DNA from: a bacterium
Lineage (GTDB): Bacteria; ARS69
DNA: 5,261 bases
Assembly: GCA_025774865.1 (NCBI GenBank)
Contig: JALGZO010000615.1
Span: forward strand, 1-5,261
Direction: 5' to 3'
Shown here: positions 1-5,261 of the stretch, piece after piece
How the letters are laid out: every line of letters begins with the position of its first letter
Numbering within the stretch: position 1 is the first letter of the stretch
Translations under genes and position numbers: made by a program
Notes under the pieces: generated by a model
The model's database searches: none
What the model was told of the DNA's origin: nothing
What the model saw: only the letters and a program-made list of their open reading frames with translations

Positions 1-2
1 GG

Positions 3-623
3 GTCCGAAAGCAACATCGTGAGATCGACGAGCTTCGCCGGGAGTTTCCCGACTTCTCGATCTTCAAGGGAATCGAGTCGGACATCCTGGACGACGGATC
101 GCTCGACTACGACGATGACTTGTTGGCGACGTTCGACTTCGTGATCGCGTCGGTGCATTCGCGGCTTTCGATGCCCCGAGCCCGAATGACCGAACGCATT
201 CTCACCGCGATCCGCCATCCCGCCGTCACGATCCTCGGCCACCCGACCGGGCGGCAGCTTCTGACTCGGGAGCCATACGAACTCGACGTCGAGCGGGTGC
301 TGGTGGAAGCGGGACGGCTCGGCGTCTCGGTGGAGCTGAACGCCACCCCCAGGCGCCTCGATCTCGATTGGCGCTGGTGCCGACGCGCCGTCGCCGAGGG
401 CATTCTCATCTCGATCGGGCCGGACGCGCACCGCGTCGACGGGCTCGACCACAAGCTGATCGGCGTCGGCGTCGCTCGGAAGGGCTGGCTGACCGCCGGA
501 GACGTATTGAACTGTCGTGGCCCGGAAGAACTGCGCGAGCACTTCGATCGGCGGCGGCGGGCGTGGCAGCCCCTGGCGCGCAGGCGCTCCCGCTGGAGCG
601 AGGACGGAGAGCTGCTCTCGTGA
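3..623 (+). CDS. polX: DNA polymerase/3'-5' exonuclease PolX, C-terminal PHP domain (5' partial)
   Basis: The left edge cuts this gene; 206 C-terminal residues are visible of a family that usually has about 570 (N-terminal Pol beta-like polymerase, C-terminal PHP phosphoesterase). Reading from base 3 gives the PolX signature GIESDILDDGSLDYD followed by FDFVIASVHSR, then ILGHPTGRQL and ISIGPDAHR. The expected PHP metal ligands in this part are present: Glu at 75-77, His at 156-158, His at 240-242, and the Asp and His of the DAH motif at 423-431. The domain should therefore be catalytically intact, giving 3'-5' exonuclease or 3'-end processing during gap-filling repair in the cytoplasm. The visible C-terminus is extended by an arginine-rich tail (RRRRAWQPLARRRSRW) that is not part of the PHP core. 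The stop overlaps the nth start by 4 bases, so the two are probably co-translated. A stand-alone PHP phosphatase is less likely because the ESDIL-DG-LDY segment is typical of PolX; the polymerase half lies outside the window. Confidence 0.88.
   Translation, partial: VRKQHREIDELRREFPDFSIFKGIESDILDDGSLDYDDDLLATFDFVIASVHSRLSMPRARMTERILTAIRHPAVTILGHPTGRQLLTREPYELDVERVLVEAGRLGVSVELNATPRRLDLDWRWCRRAVAEGILISIGPDAHRVDGLDHKLIGVGVARKGWLTAGDVLNCRGPEELREHFDRRRRAWQPLARRRSRWSEDGELLS
606..611 (+). promoter_or_regulatory. Shine-Dalgarno site for nth
   Basis: GGAGAG lies inside the end of polX, 8 bases before the GTG at 620. This spacing favours GTG 620 over the in-frame GTG at 629, which has no purine-rich element at a usable distance. 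Confidence 0.6.
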
Positions 624-1324
624 GCCCCGTGAAGGCGAGACGGAAGGCCACTACACGCGCGAAGAAGCAGTCGCGATGGGGTACGATCCTGGACGCCGAT
701 CCGGCCCGCGCGCTCAAAGTGCTCAAGCGCCTGAAGAAGGAGTTCCCGACCGCGAACTGCGCCCTCGAGCACGAGACGCCCCACCAGCTGCTCGTGGCCA
801 CGATTCTCTCGGCGCAGTGCACGGACAAGCGCGTGAACCTGGTGACCGAGGATCTCTTCCGAAAGTATCCCGACGTGGCGGCGTTCGCCGCAGCGCGATT
901 GTCCCAGCTGGAGAAGGACGTCAAGTCCACCGGATTCTTCCGGATGAAGGCCCGGGCGCTGCGGGAGATGAGTCAGGACGTGCTGACCAAGCACGGCGGG
1001 GACGTGCCGCGCACGATGGAGGAGCTCACGGCGTTGCGGGGCGTCGGGCGCAAGACGGCCAACGTGATTCTGGGCAATGCTTTCGGAATCCCGGGTCTCG
1101 TCGTCGACACCCACGTGAAGCGGCTCTCGAACCGTTTCGGGTTCACCGAGCAACAGGACCCCGTCAAGATCGAGCGGGAGTTGAACGATCTGTTCCCCAA
1201 GCAGTGGTGGACCCTCTCGTCGCACCTTCTGATCTTGCACGGGCGCAAGACGTGCGCCGCGAGAAGGCCGAAGTGTCCCGACTGCGTCGTGCGAGATCTC
1301 TGCCCGAGCGCGGACTCGTTCTAG
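620..1324 (+). CDS. nth: Endonuclease III (DNA glycosylase/AP lyase)
   Basis: This is a bifunctional base-excision-repair enzyme that removes oxidised pyrimidines and cleaves the abasic site by beta-elimination. The 234-residue product is slightly longer than the usual 210-230. It has the family segment ATILSAQCTDKRVN, the helix-hairpin-helix LRGVGRKTANVILG with catalytic Lys145, and VDTHVKRLSNR with catalytic Asp163. The Lys-Asp spacing of 18 matches E. coli K120/D138. The C-terminus carries the [4Fe-4S] ligands Cys212, Cys219, Cys222 and Cys228 in the canonical C-X6-C-X2-C-X5-C arrangement, so the cluster is expected to form. The frame stays open upstream to 368, but that part lies over polX and is unlike Nth. 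GTG 620 is chosen because of the GTGA overlap with the polX stop and the Shine-Dalgarno 8 bases before it. The first 19 residues hold eight Lys/Arg, a basic extension that may aid DNA binding (inference). No terminator is evident downstream. Confidence 0.96.
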   Translation: MSPVKARRKATTRAKKQSRWGTILDADPARALKVLKRLKKEFPTANCALEHETPHQLLVATILSAQCTDKRVNLVTEDLFRKYPDVAAFAAARLSQLEKDVKSTGFFRMKARALREMSQDVLTKHGGDVPRTMEELTALRGVGRKTANVILGNAFGIPGLVVDTHVKRLSNRFGFTEQQDPVKIERELNDLFPKQWWTLSSHLLILHGRKTCAARRPKCPDCVVRDLCPSADSF

Positions 1325-1328
1325 CTTC

Positions 1329-1357
1329 TTGCGTGTCGCCGACCGCTCGCCTACGAT
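1329..1357 (+). promoter_or_regulatory. Candidate sigma70-type promoter for fbp
   Basis: TTGCGT (1329-1334) and TACGAT (1352-1357) are separated by exactly 17 bases, matching 3/6 and 4/6 positions of the E. coli consensus. Transcription would start near 1364 and leave a leader of about 23 bases before the fbp ATG. The match is modest, and the host's sigma-factor preferences are unknown. The alternative is read-through from nth, since the gap is only 62 bases. Confidence 0.3.
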
Positions 1358-1377
1358 GAGCTCCCGCCCCCCGGTTC

Positions 1378-1382
1378 GGAGG
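1378..1382 (+). promoter_or_regulatory. Shine-Dalgarno site for fbp
   Basis: GGAGG lies 4 bases before ATG 1387. The spacing is a little short, but this is the only strong purine element near the start. It favours 1387 over the in-frame ATG at 1405 (residue 7), which has no comparable site, although family N-termini would also allow 1405. Confidence 0.55.
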
Positions 1383-1386
1383 TTCG

Positions 1387-2418
1387 ATGCCCATTCGGCA
1401 CGGGATGACCTGCAACCAGTTCATCGCCGAGGAGCAGCGTCAATTCCCGGCGGCGACGGGCGAGTTCTCCGAGATCCTCACCCGAATCGTCCTCGCCGCG
1501 AAGATCGTCAGCCGCGAGGTCAACCAGGCGGGCCTCCTCGATATTCTCGGGGCGACGGGCGACACGAACGTACAAGGCGAAGACGTGCAGAGGCTGGACG
1601 TCTACGCGAACACGCAGTTCATCGACGCCCTCTCGCGGGATTGCTACATCTCGGTGATCGCCTCCGAGGAGAACGAGGATCTGATCCACACGGACGAGTC
1701 GTCGCAGCATCGTCCCGGCAAGTACGCGCTCGCCCTGGACCCGCTCGACGGATCGTCGAACATCGACGTGAACGTCTCCATCGGCACCATCTGGTCCGTT
1801 CAGAAGAGGGTGTCCGAAGGCCCGCGCGGCACGAGTGCCGACCTTCTGCAACCCGGCACCGAGCAGCTCGCGGCCGGGTACATCATCTACGGATCGAGCA
1901 CGATGCTGGTGTACACGGTGGGGCGTGGCGTCCACGGATTCACGCTCGATCCAAGCGTGGGCGAGTTCCTTCTGTCCCACCACGACATTCGCATGCCGGC
2001 GCGAGGTGGCATCTACAGCGTCAACGAGGGCAATTCCCCCTACTGGACCAGCGGCACGCAGGAGTGGGTGAAGGCGCTCAAGGGAAAGGACAATCCCTCC
2101 GGCGAGCCGCACTCGCTGCGATACATCGGATCGCTCGTCGCGGACATCCATCGGACCCTGTTCAAGGGCGGGGTCTTCGCGTACCCGCTCGACTCCAAGA
2201 ATCCGGAGAAGCCCCGCGGCAAGCTCCGCCTTCTCTACGAGGCGTCGCCGATGGCGATGATCGCCGAGAGCGCGGGTGGTGCCGCAACCGACGGCCGGCA
2301 ACGCATCCTCGAGATCCAGCCCGAGTCGCTCCACCAGCGCGTGCCGCTGTACATCGGGAGCCGGGACGACGTGGAGTTCGCGAGCTCGTTTCACCGGGAG
2401 GGTGTGGAAGTCCGGTGA
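1387..2418 (+). CDS. fbp: Fructose-1,6-bisphosphatase, class I
   Basis: The enzyme hydrolyses fructose-1,6-bisphosphate to fructose-6-phosphate plus phosphate in the cytoplasm, the committed step of gluconeogenesis (and of the Calvin cycle where present). The 343-residue length is normal for class I. Metal and catalytic motifs are intact: SEEN with Glu94-Glu95, DPLDGSSNID with Asp118 and Asp121, and KLRLLYEASPMAM with Lys279 and Glu285. Sugar-phosphate contacts are also recognisable: NEGN from Asn213 and RYIGS from Arg245-Tyr246. The C-terminal stretch GRQRILEIQPESLHQR is typical. Residues matching the AMP-inhibition site of the pig liver enzyme are kept: Thr24-Gly25-Glu26 in ATGEF, and Lys112-Tyr113 in GKYALALD. 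Allosteric inhibition by AMP is therefore plausible (inference from recalled alignment). The gene has its own Shine-Dalgarno and a candidate promoter, and its stop overlaps the next start by 4 bases. glgC further downstream would use the hexose phosphate made here. Confidence 0.97.
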   Translation: MPIRHGMTCNQFIAEEQRQFPAATGEFSEILTRIVLAAKIVSREVNQAGLLDILGATGDTNVQGEDVQRLDVYANTQFIDALSRDCYISVIASEENEDLIHTDESSQHRPGKYALALDPLDGSSNIDVNVSIGTIWSVQKRVSEGPRGTSADLLQPGTEQLAAGYIIYGSSTMLVYTVGRGVHGFTLDPSVGEFLLSHHDIRMPARGGIYSVNEGNSPYWTSGTQEWVKALKGKDNPSGEPHSLRYIGSLVADIHRTLFKGGVFAYPLDSKNPEKPRGKLRLLYEASPMAMIAESAGGAATDGRQRILEIQPESLHQRVPLYIGSRDDVEFASSFHREGVEVR

Positions 2419-3188
2419 CGAGGCGCACCATCCTGGGCGTCTTCGCCCACCCCGACGATGAGTCCATGGGTCCCGGAGCCACGTTCGCGAAGTACGCCGC
2501 GGCGGGTCACCGGGTCGCGTTCCTCACCGCTACCGACGGCGCGGCCGGTCGGATGGGCAAGGAGCGCCCGGCCGACCACGACGGTCGCAAGGAGCTCGGA
2601 GAGACCCGTCGTCGCGAGACGCTGGCCGCGGCCGAGATTCTCGGCGTCGAGTCACTCGGGTTTCTGGGTTGGGAGGATCGCGGCCTCGCGTCGCGCAACA
2701 TTCTCGAGGTCGAGCTCGAGATCGCGGCGCTGTTCCGCCGCGAAAAGCCCGACGTCGTCGTCACGTTCCACGGATCGGGGATTTCGTATCACCCCGACCA
2801 CCGCGTGATCAGCCTCGCCGTGATGGGCGCGTTCCTCGGGAGCGGTCGGGAGGGTTGGTATCGGGAGGGCGCGCCCGCCGACATTCCTCCTCACGCGCCG
2901 TCGAAGCTCTACGGAATGACGCCGCCGCGCGACGCCGAGTTCTGGAACGACTGGCCGCGCCAGATCTACCTCGCCCCGACGGACGAGATCACCACGATCA
3001 TCGACACGGCGGATACGGAAGAGACGAAGTGGGCGGCGATCCGGGCGCACGAGACTCAGCAATACGGCCCACCCTTCCGGGACCTCTACGAGGCCGGCGC
3101 GTTCCGGCGCGAATGCTTCGTCCGGATCTTCCCGTCTCCGCGGACGGCGGAGACCCTGGAAACGGACCTTCTCGAAGGCTTGAGTTGA
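2415..3188 (+). CDS. PIG-L/LmbE-family zinc-dependent N-deacetylase
   Basis: This is a 257-residue member of the PIG-L/LmbE family, whose characterised members remove acetyl groups from GlcNAc-containing substrates (for example MshB in mycothiol and BshB in bacillithiol synthesis). The N-terminal motif AHPDDE gives zinc ligands His12 and Asp15 and the likely catalytic base Asp14. The second motif YHPDHR supplies His126 (transition-state role) and His129 (third zinc ligand), by analogy with MshB. A family-typical helix follows the first motif (TRRRETLAAAEILGVE), then GFLGWEDRG. No signal peptide or membrane segment is visible, so it is probably cytoplasmic. GTG 2415 is chosen because it sits four bases inside the fbp frame (GTGA) and places AHPDDE at residues 11-16, the usual position. 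Purine-rich GGAGG (2397-2401, 13 bases away) or GGAAG (2406-2410, 4 bases away) could serve as Shine-Dalgarno, though neither is ideal. The true substrate cannot be read from the sequence, and no thiol-biosynthesis partner is in the window. Confidence 0.9.
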   Translation: MTRRTILGVFAHPDDESMGPGATFAKYAAAGHRVAFLTATDGAAGRMGKERPADHDGRKELGETRRRETLAAAEILGVESLGFLGWEDRGLASRNILEVELEIAALFRREKPDVVVTFHGSGISYHPDHRVISLAVMGAFLGSGREGWYREGAPADIPPHAPSKLYGMTPPRDAEFWNDWPRQIYLAPTDEITTIIDTADTEETKWAAIRAHETQQYGPPFRDLYEAGAFRRECFVRIFPSPRTAETLETDLLEGLS

Positions 3189-3213
3189 CGGCTCGATCCA
3201 AGTGCGGTACCGG
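3185..3213 (+). promoter_or_regulatory. Weak candidate promoter for glgC
   Basis: TTGACG (3185-3190, 5/6 match to the -35 consensus) overlaps the stop codon of the deacetylase gene. At 17 bases spacing the -10 position reads TACCGG, only 2/6. The good -35 with a poor -10 would need an activator or be fortuitous. A start near 3220 would exclude the 5' arm of the inverted repeat at 3204-3214 from the transcript. Confidence 0.15.
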
Positions 3214-3268
3214 GTTCTCCTCGCGCCTGTCCCTGCGGGGGGGCCCTTTCCTGAAGCCTCGGTGCCGC
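3204..3268 (+). promoter_or_regulatory. Imperfect inverted repeat in the glgC leader, 3' arm abutting the start codon
   Basis: GCGGTACCGGG (3204-3214) can pair with CTCGGTGCCGC (3258-3268) over 11 consecutive positions, with two G-U wobbles (3208/3264 and 3213/3259). A further U-G pair at 3203/3269 brings the stem directly against the ATG at 3270. After a two-base bulge, TTC (3215-3217) can also pair with GAA (3253-3255). The enclosed sequence is GC-rich and includes a G7 run (3237-3243) followed by CCCTTTCC. There is no U-tract after the 3' arm, so it does not look like an intrinsic terminator. No good Shine-Dalgarno is visible before glgC, so a stem here could control translation initiation. 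That role is inference; the pairing itself is read directly. Confidence 0.35.
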
Positions 3269-3269
3269 G

Positions 3270-4535
3270 ATGCGTCGTGACGACAATCTTTGCCTCGTGC
3301 TGGGCGGCGGTCGTGGAACCCGCCTCGATCCCCTGACGCGATACCGGTCGAAACCGGCCGTGCCGGTCGGCGGCAAGTTCCGCCTCGTCGACGTTCCGAT
3401 CTCCAACAGTCTCAATTCCGAAATCCGGCGCATCATGGTGATCACGCAGTTCAACTCGGCGTCTCTCAACACCCACATCGCCCGAACCTACCGCTTCGAC
3501 CTGTTCGGGGGCGGGTTCGTGCGCATCCTGGCCGCCGAACAAACCGACGCCGATGCGCGTTGGTTCCGGGGTACCGCCGACGCGGTTCGCCGCTGTCTCG
3601 TCCACACTCGCCTCTTCGCTCCACGGGACATCCTCATCCTGTCGGGAGACCAGCTCTACCGCATGGACTTCGGCCCGCTGCTGCGGCAGCACCGGGAGAG
3701 CGGCGCCGCGGTAACGATCGCGGTGAAACCGATCCCGGCCGAGAAGACGCCTTCGTTCGGGCTCGTTCGGATCGGGAAGGAACACACCGTCGAGTCGTTC
3801 CTCGAGAAGCCGCAGGACCCCTCGCTCCTCGCCGGTTACGAGGTCCCCGAGGATCTTCGCGAGCCGGAGGAGTCGGAACCCCACTACCCGGCCTCCATGG
3901 GGATCTACGCGTTCCGGTACGAGGCGCTGAAGAACGCGCTCGAGTCCAACGACCACGCGGACTTCGGACACCACGTCCTCCCCGAGATGGTCGAGAAGAC
4001 CGACGTCCGGGCGTTCATCTTCCGCGGCTACTGGGAAGACATCGGGACGATTCGTGCCTTCTACGAGTCGAGCCTGGATCTCGCGCGCCCCGACCCCCCC
4101 TTCGTGTTTCACACGGAGGGCGCGCCGATGTACACCGAGCCGCGCTTCCTGGGTGCGAGCCGCATCGAGAACTGTCAGGTGAACCACTCGATGATCTGCG
4201 ACGGGTGCTACTTGCACGGCTCCGAGATCGCGGAGTCCGTGGTCGGGATCCGCACGGTCGTGAGCCCGGAGGCGACGATTCACCGGTCTCTCATCATGGG
4301 CGCCGACGGCTACGAAGGAGATCTCCCCCGCCAGGCGGGAGATCCCCCTCTCGGAATCGGCCGCGGCTGCCGGATCGACGGAGCCATCATCGACAAGAAC
4401 GCCCGCGTCGGCGAAGGCGTCACCATCACGCCCAAGGAGCGAGGCACGGACGAGGACCACCCGTACCACTTCGTGCGAGACGGCATCGTCGTCATCCCGA
4501 AGAACTACGCGGTACCTGACGGAGTCGAGATCTGA
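3270..4535 (+). CDS. glgC: Glucose-1-phosphate adenylyltransferase (ADP-glucose pyrophosphorylase), cyanobacterial/plant-like
   Basis: The enzyme makes ADP-glucose from ATP and glucose-1-phosphate, the regulated first step of glycogen synthesis. The 421-residue product has the nucleotidyltransferase domain first: LGGGRGTRLDPLT near residues 10-22, SKPAVPVGGKFRLVDVPISN, TQFNSASLNTHIARTY, and RGTADAVRR. The metal-site segment SGDQLYRMDF (Asp127, Asp133) and FLEKP with glucose-1-phosphate-binding Lys180 follow. PASMGIYAF and FRGYWEDIGTI lead into the C-terminal left-handed beta-helix (ESVVGIRT, IMGADGYE, AIIDKNARVG, GIVVIPKN). TQFNSASLN, MGADxYE and AIIDKNAR resemble cyanobacterial and plant enzymes more than the enterobacterial form. 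Lys376 and Lys411 fall where the cyanobacterial/plant activator-site lysines lie, so 3-phosphoglycerate-type activation is plausible (inference). An in-frame TGA at 3252-3254 rules out an upstream extension and leaves ATG 3270 as the only usable start, although its Shine-Dalgarno is poor. The next gene overlaps its stop by one base. Confidence 0.97.
   Translation: MRRDDNLCLVLGGGRGTRLDPLTRYRSKPAVPVGGKFRLVDVPISNSLNSEIRRIMVITQFNSASLNTHIARTYRFDLFGGGFVRILAAEQTDADARWFRGTADAVRRCLVHTRLFAPRDILILSGDQLYRMDFGPLLRQHRESGAAVTIAVKPIPAEKTPSFGLVRIGKEHTVESFLEKPQDPSLLAGYEVPEDLREPEESEPHYPASMGIYAFRYEALKNALESNDHADFGHHVLPEMVEKTDVRAFIFRGYWEDIGTIRAFYESSLDLARPDPPFVFHTEGAPMYTEPRFLGASRIENCQVNHSMICDGCYLHGSEIAESVVGIRTVVSPEATIHRSLIMGADGYEGDLPRQAGDPPLGIGRGCRIDGAIIDKNARVGEGVTITPKERGTDEDHPYHFVRDGIVVIPKNYAVPDGVEI
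4317..4344 (+). repeat. Short direct/inverted repeat inside glgC
   Basis: GATCTCCC (4320-4327) and GGGAGATC (4337-4344) form a perfect 8-base inverted repeat around a 9-base loop. GGAGATC also recurs directly at 4317-4323 and 4338-4344, 21 bases (seven codons) apart, encoding GDLP and GDPP. It falls in the variable loop after MGADGYE, so it may be a relic of a small in-frame duplication or chance in GC-rich coding sequence. Confidence 0.4.
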
Positions 4536-5261
4536 TGAGCACCGTCAGCCGCCGCCTCGCCGAGTGGTCCGCCTCCCTCGCTTTCGAGGATCTTCCCGCC
4601 GACGTGGTGGCCTGTGCGAAGCGGTTCCTGTACGACTCGATCGGCTGCGCCTTCGGAGGTTATGGATCGGAGGACGTTCGCATCGCGACCGAGGTCGTGA
4701 TCGAGTCGGGGGGCAATCCGCAGGCGACCTTGATCGGCTCGGGCCGTGAGGTCTCCGCGATCGACGCGTCGTTTCTGAACTCGTTGATGATCCGGGCGCT
4801 CGACTTCAACGACATCTACTGGAAGCAGGACCCCTCGCATCCGTCGGACATCATGCCGGCGGCGATGGCCGTGGGGGAGCTCGCCGGCAAGAGCGGCAAG
4901 GATCTTCTTCTCGGCATCGTGCTCGGGCACGAGGTCGAAATGCGGCTTTGTGAAGCGGCGTTCCCCGGCATTCGAGAGGTCGGCTGGCATCACGCCACCC
5001 TGACCGCGTTCGCCTCGCCGTTCGTCGCGGCGAAGATGCTCGATCTCGACATCGAGGCGACGATCTCCGCGGTCGGAATCTCCGCGTCGCACTCCGCCAC
5101 GTTCGGCTCGGTCACGGCCGGCACGCTCACCAAGATGAAGAACACCGTCGATCCGATGGCCTGCCGTTCCGGCGTGGAGGGGGCGCTGCTGGCCGCGAAG
5201 GGCTTCGAAGGACCGGAGCCGATCTTCGAAGGACGCGAGGGACTCGGGGATTGCATCAGCG
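4535..5261 (+). CDS. MmgE/PrpD-family protein (2-methylcitrate dehydratase-like), 3' partial
   Basis: The first 242 residues are visible of a family usually 440-500 long; the right edge cuts it. The family includes PrpD (2-methylcitrate dehydratase) and cis-aconitate decarboxylase, which act on tricarboxylic acids by dehydration or decarboxylation. Visible hallmarks are the helical N-terminus (AKRFLYDSIGCAFGG), RALDFNDIYWKQDPSHPSDI (residues 87-106), GWHHATLTAFASP (150-162), the segment TKMKNTVDPMA from Lys200, and GFEGPEPIFEGREGL. From recalled alignment with human IRG1, Asp90, His102, His152 and Lys200 match its active-site Asp93, His103, His159 and Lys207. Thr97 of IRG1 is replaced by Ile94, so decarboxylase activity should not be assumed. 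The ATG overlaps the glgC stop by one base (TGATG), and GGAG at 4521-4524 lies 10 bases upstream, supporting this start and coupled translation. No other methylcitrate-cycle gene is in the window, so the substrate stays open. Confidence 0.92.
   Translation, partial: MSTVSRRLAEWSASLAFEDLPADVVACAKRFLYDSIGCAFGGYGSEDVRIATEVVIESGGNPQATLIGSGREVSAIDASFLNSLMIRALDFNDIYWKQDPSHPSDIMPAAMAVGELAGKSGKDLLLGIVLGHEVEMRLCEAAFPGIREVGWHHATLTAFASPFVAAKMLDLDIEATISAVGISASHSATFGSVTAGTLTKMKNTVDPMACRSGVEGALLAAKGFEGPEPIFEGREGLGDCIS

Noticed and set aside
368-619. Possible N-terminal extension of nth into polX
   Set aside because: The residues are Arg/Ala-rich and unlike Nth, the region encodes PHP motifs in the polX frame, and a Shine-Dalgarno supports GTG 620.
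107-1240. 377-codon open frame on the minus strand
   Set aside because: It is antisense to polX and nth, shows no family motif, and its composition reflects the complement of GC-biased codons.
1325-1386. Terminator or small RNA between nth and fbp
   Set aside because: No stem longer than a few pairs and no T-tract were seen; only the candidate promoter and Shine-Dalgarno could be supported.
1351-2394. 347-codon open frame on the minus strand
   Set aside because: It mirrors fbp almost exactly and has no recognisable motif; a shadow of strong codon bias.
1329-2414. Upstream extension of the deacetylase frame across fbp
   Set aside because: The translation over fbp is Arg-rich and motif-free. 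The family similarity begins only at GTG 2415, with AHPDDE at residues 11-16.
3225-3250. Possible terminator around the G7 run before glgC
   Set aside because: The only compact stems are about three pairs long and no T-tract follows (CCCTTTCC), so it does not qualify as an intrinsic terminator.
2652-4469. 605-codon open frame on the minus strand
   Set aside because: It lies antisense to the deacetylase and glgC genes, both with complete family motifs. Its product is an Arg/Val/Asp-rich low-complexity translation without recognisable motifs, as expected opposite GC-rich coding sequence.
3290-4519. 409-codon frame on the plus strand inside glgC
   Set aside because: This alternative frame of glgC is extremely rich in Arg, Pro and Gly and lacks motifs, while the glgC frame matches its family from end to end.

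Overview
The window comes from a high-GC bacterial chromosome. All recognisable genes lie on the + strand, packed with three stop/start overlaps and only two short gaps (62 and 81 bases). Codons are strongly GC-biased at the third position, which explains the many long but spurious reading frames on the other strand. Nothing identifies the organism firmly. The mix of a PolX-type polymerase, an AMP-site-bearing class I fructose-1,6-bisphosphatase, an LmbE-type deacetylase, a cyanobacterial/plant-like ADP-glucose pyrophosphorylase and an MmgE/PrpD enzyme suits an environmental, probably uncultured, non-proteobacterial or deep-branching lineage (for example Gemmatimonadota, Acidobacteriota or Eisenbacteria-like). 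That placement is a guess.

Layout: (1) 3-623, the C-terminal PHP domain of a PolX DNA polymerase/3'-5' exonuclease, cut by the left edge. (2) 620-1324, endonuclease III (nth), starting on a GTG inside the polX stop. (3) 1325-1386, a short gap with a plausible promoter and a Shine-Dalgarno. (4) 1387-2418, class I fructose-1,6-bisphosphatase (fbp). (5) 2415-3188, a PIG-L/LmbE-family zinc deacetylase starting on a GTG inside the fbp stop. (6) 3189-3269, a GC-rich gap with a long imperfect inverted repeat ending at the next start codon. (7) 3270-4535, ADP-glucose pyrophosphorylase (glgC). (8) 4535-5261, an MmgE/PrpD-family enzyme overlapping the glgC stop by one base and cut by the right edge.

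Functionally there are two blocks. polX-nth is a base-excision-repair pair: Nth removes oxidised bases and nicks, and PolX can trim and fill the gap. fbp and glgC are key steps from gluconeogenesis to glycogen: fructose-6-phosphate, then glucose-6-phosphate, glucose-1-phosphate and ADP-glucose. The deacetylase and the MmgE/PrpD enzyme are tightly coupled to these two genes without an obvious shared pathway.

I do not see a new defence, mobile or RNA-based system here. No tRNA, rRNA, CRISPR array, insertion sequence or phage gene was found. The points most worth a second look are the inverted repeat before glgC, the conservation of both presumed activator lysines in GlgC, and the unusual coupled gene pairs.
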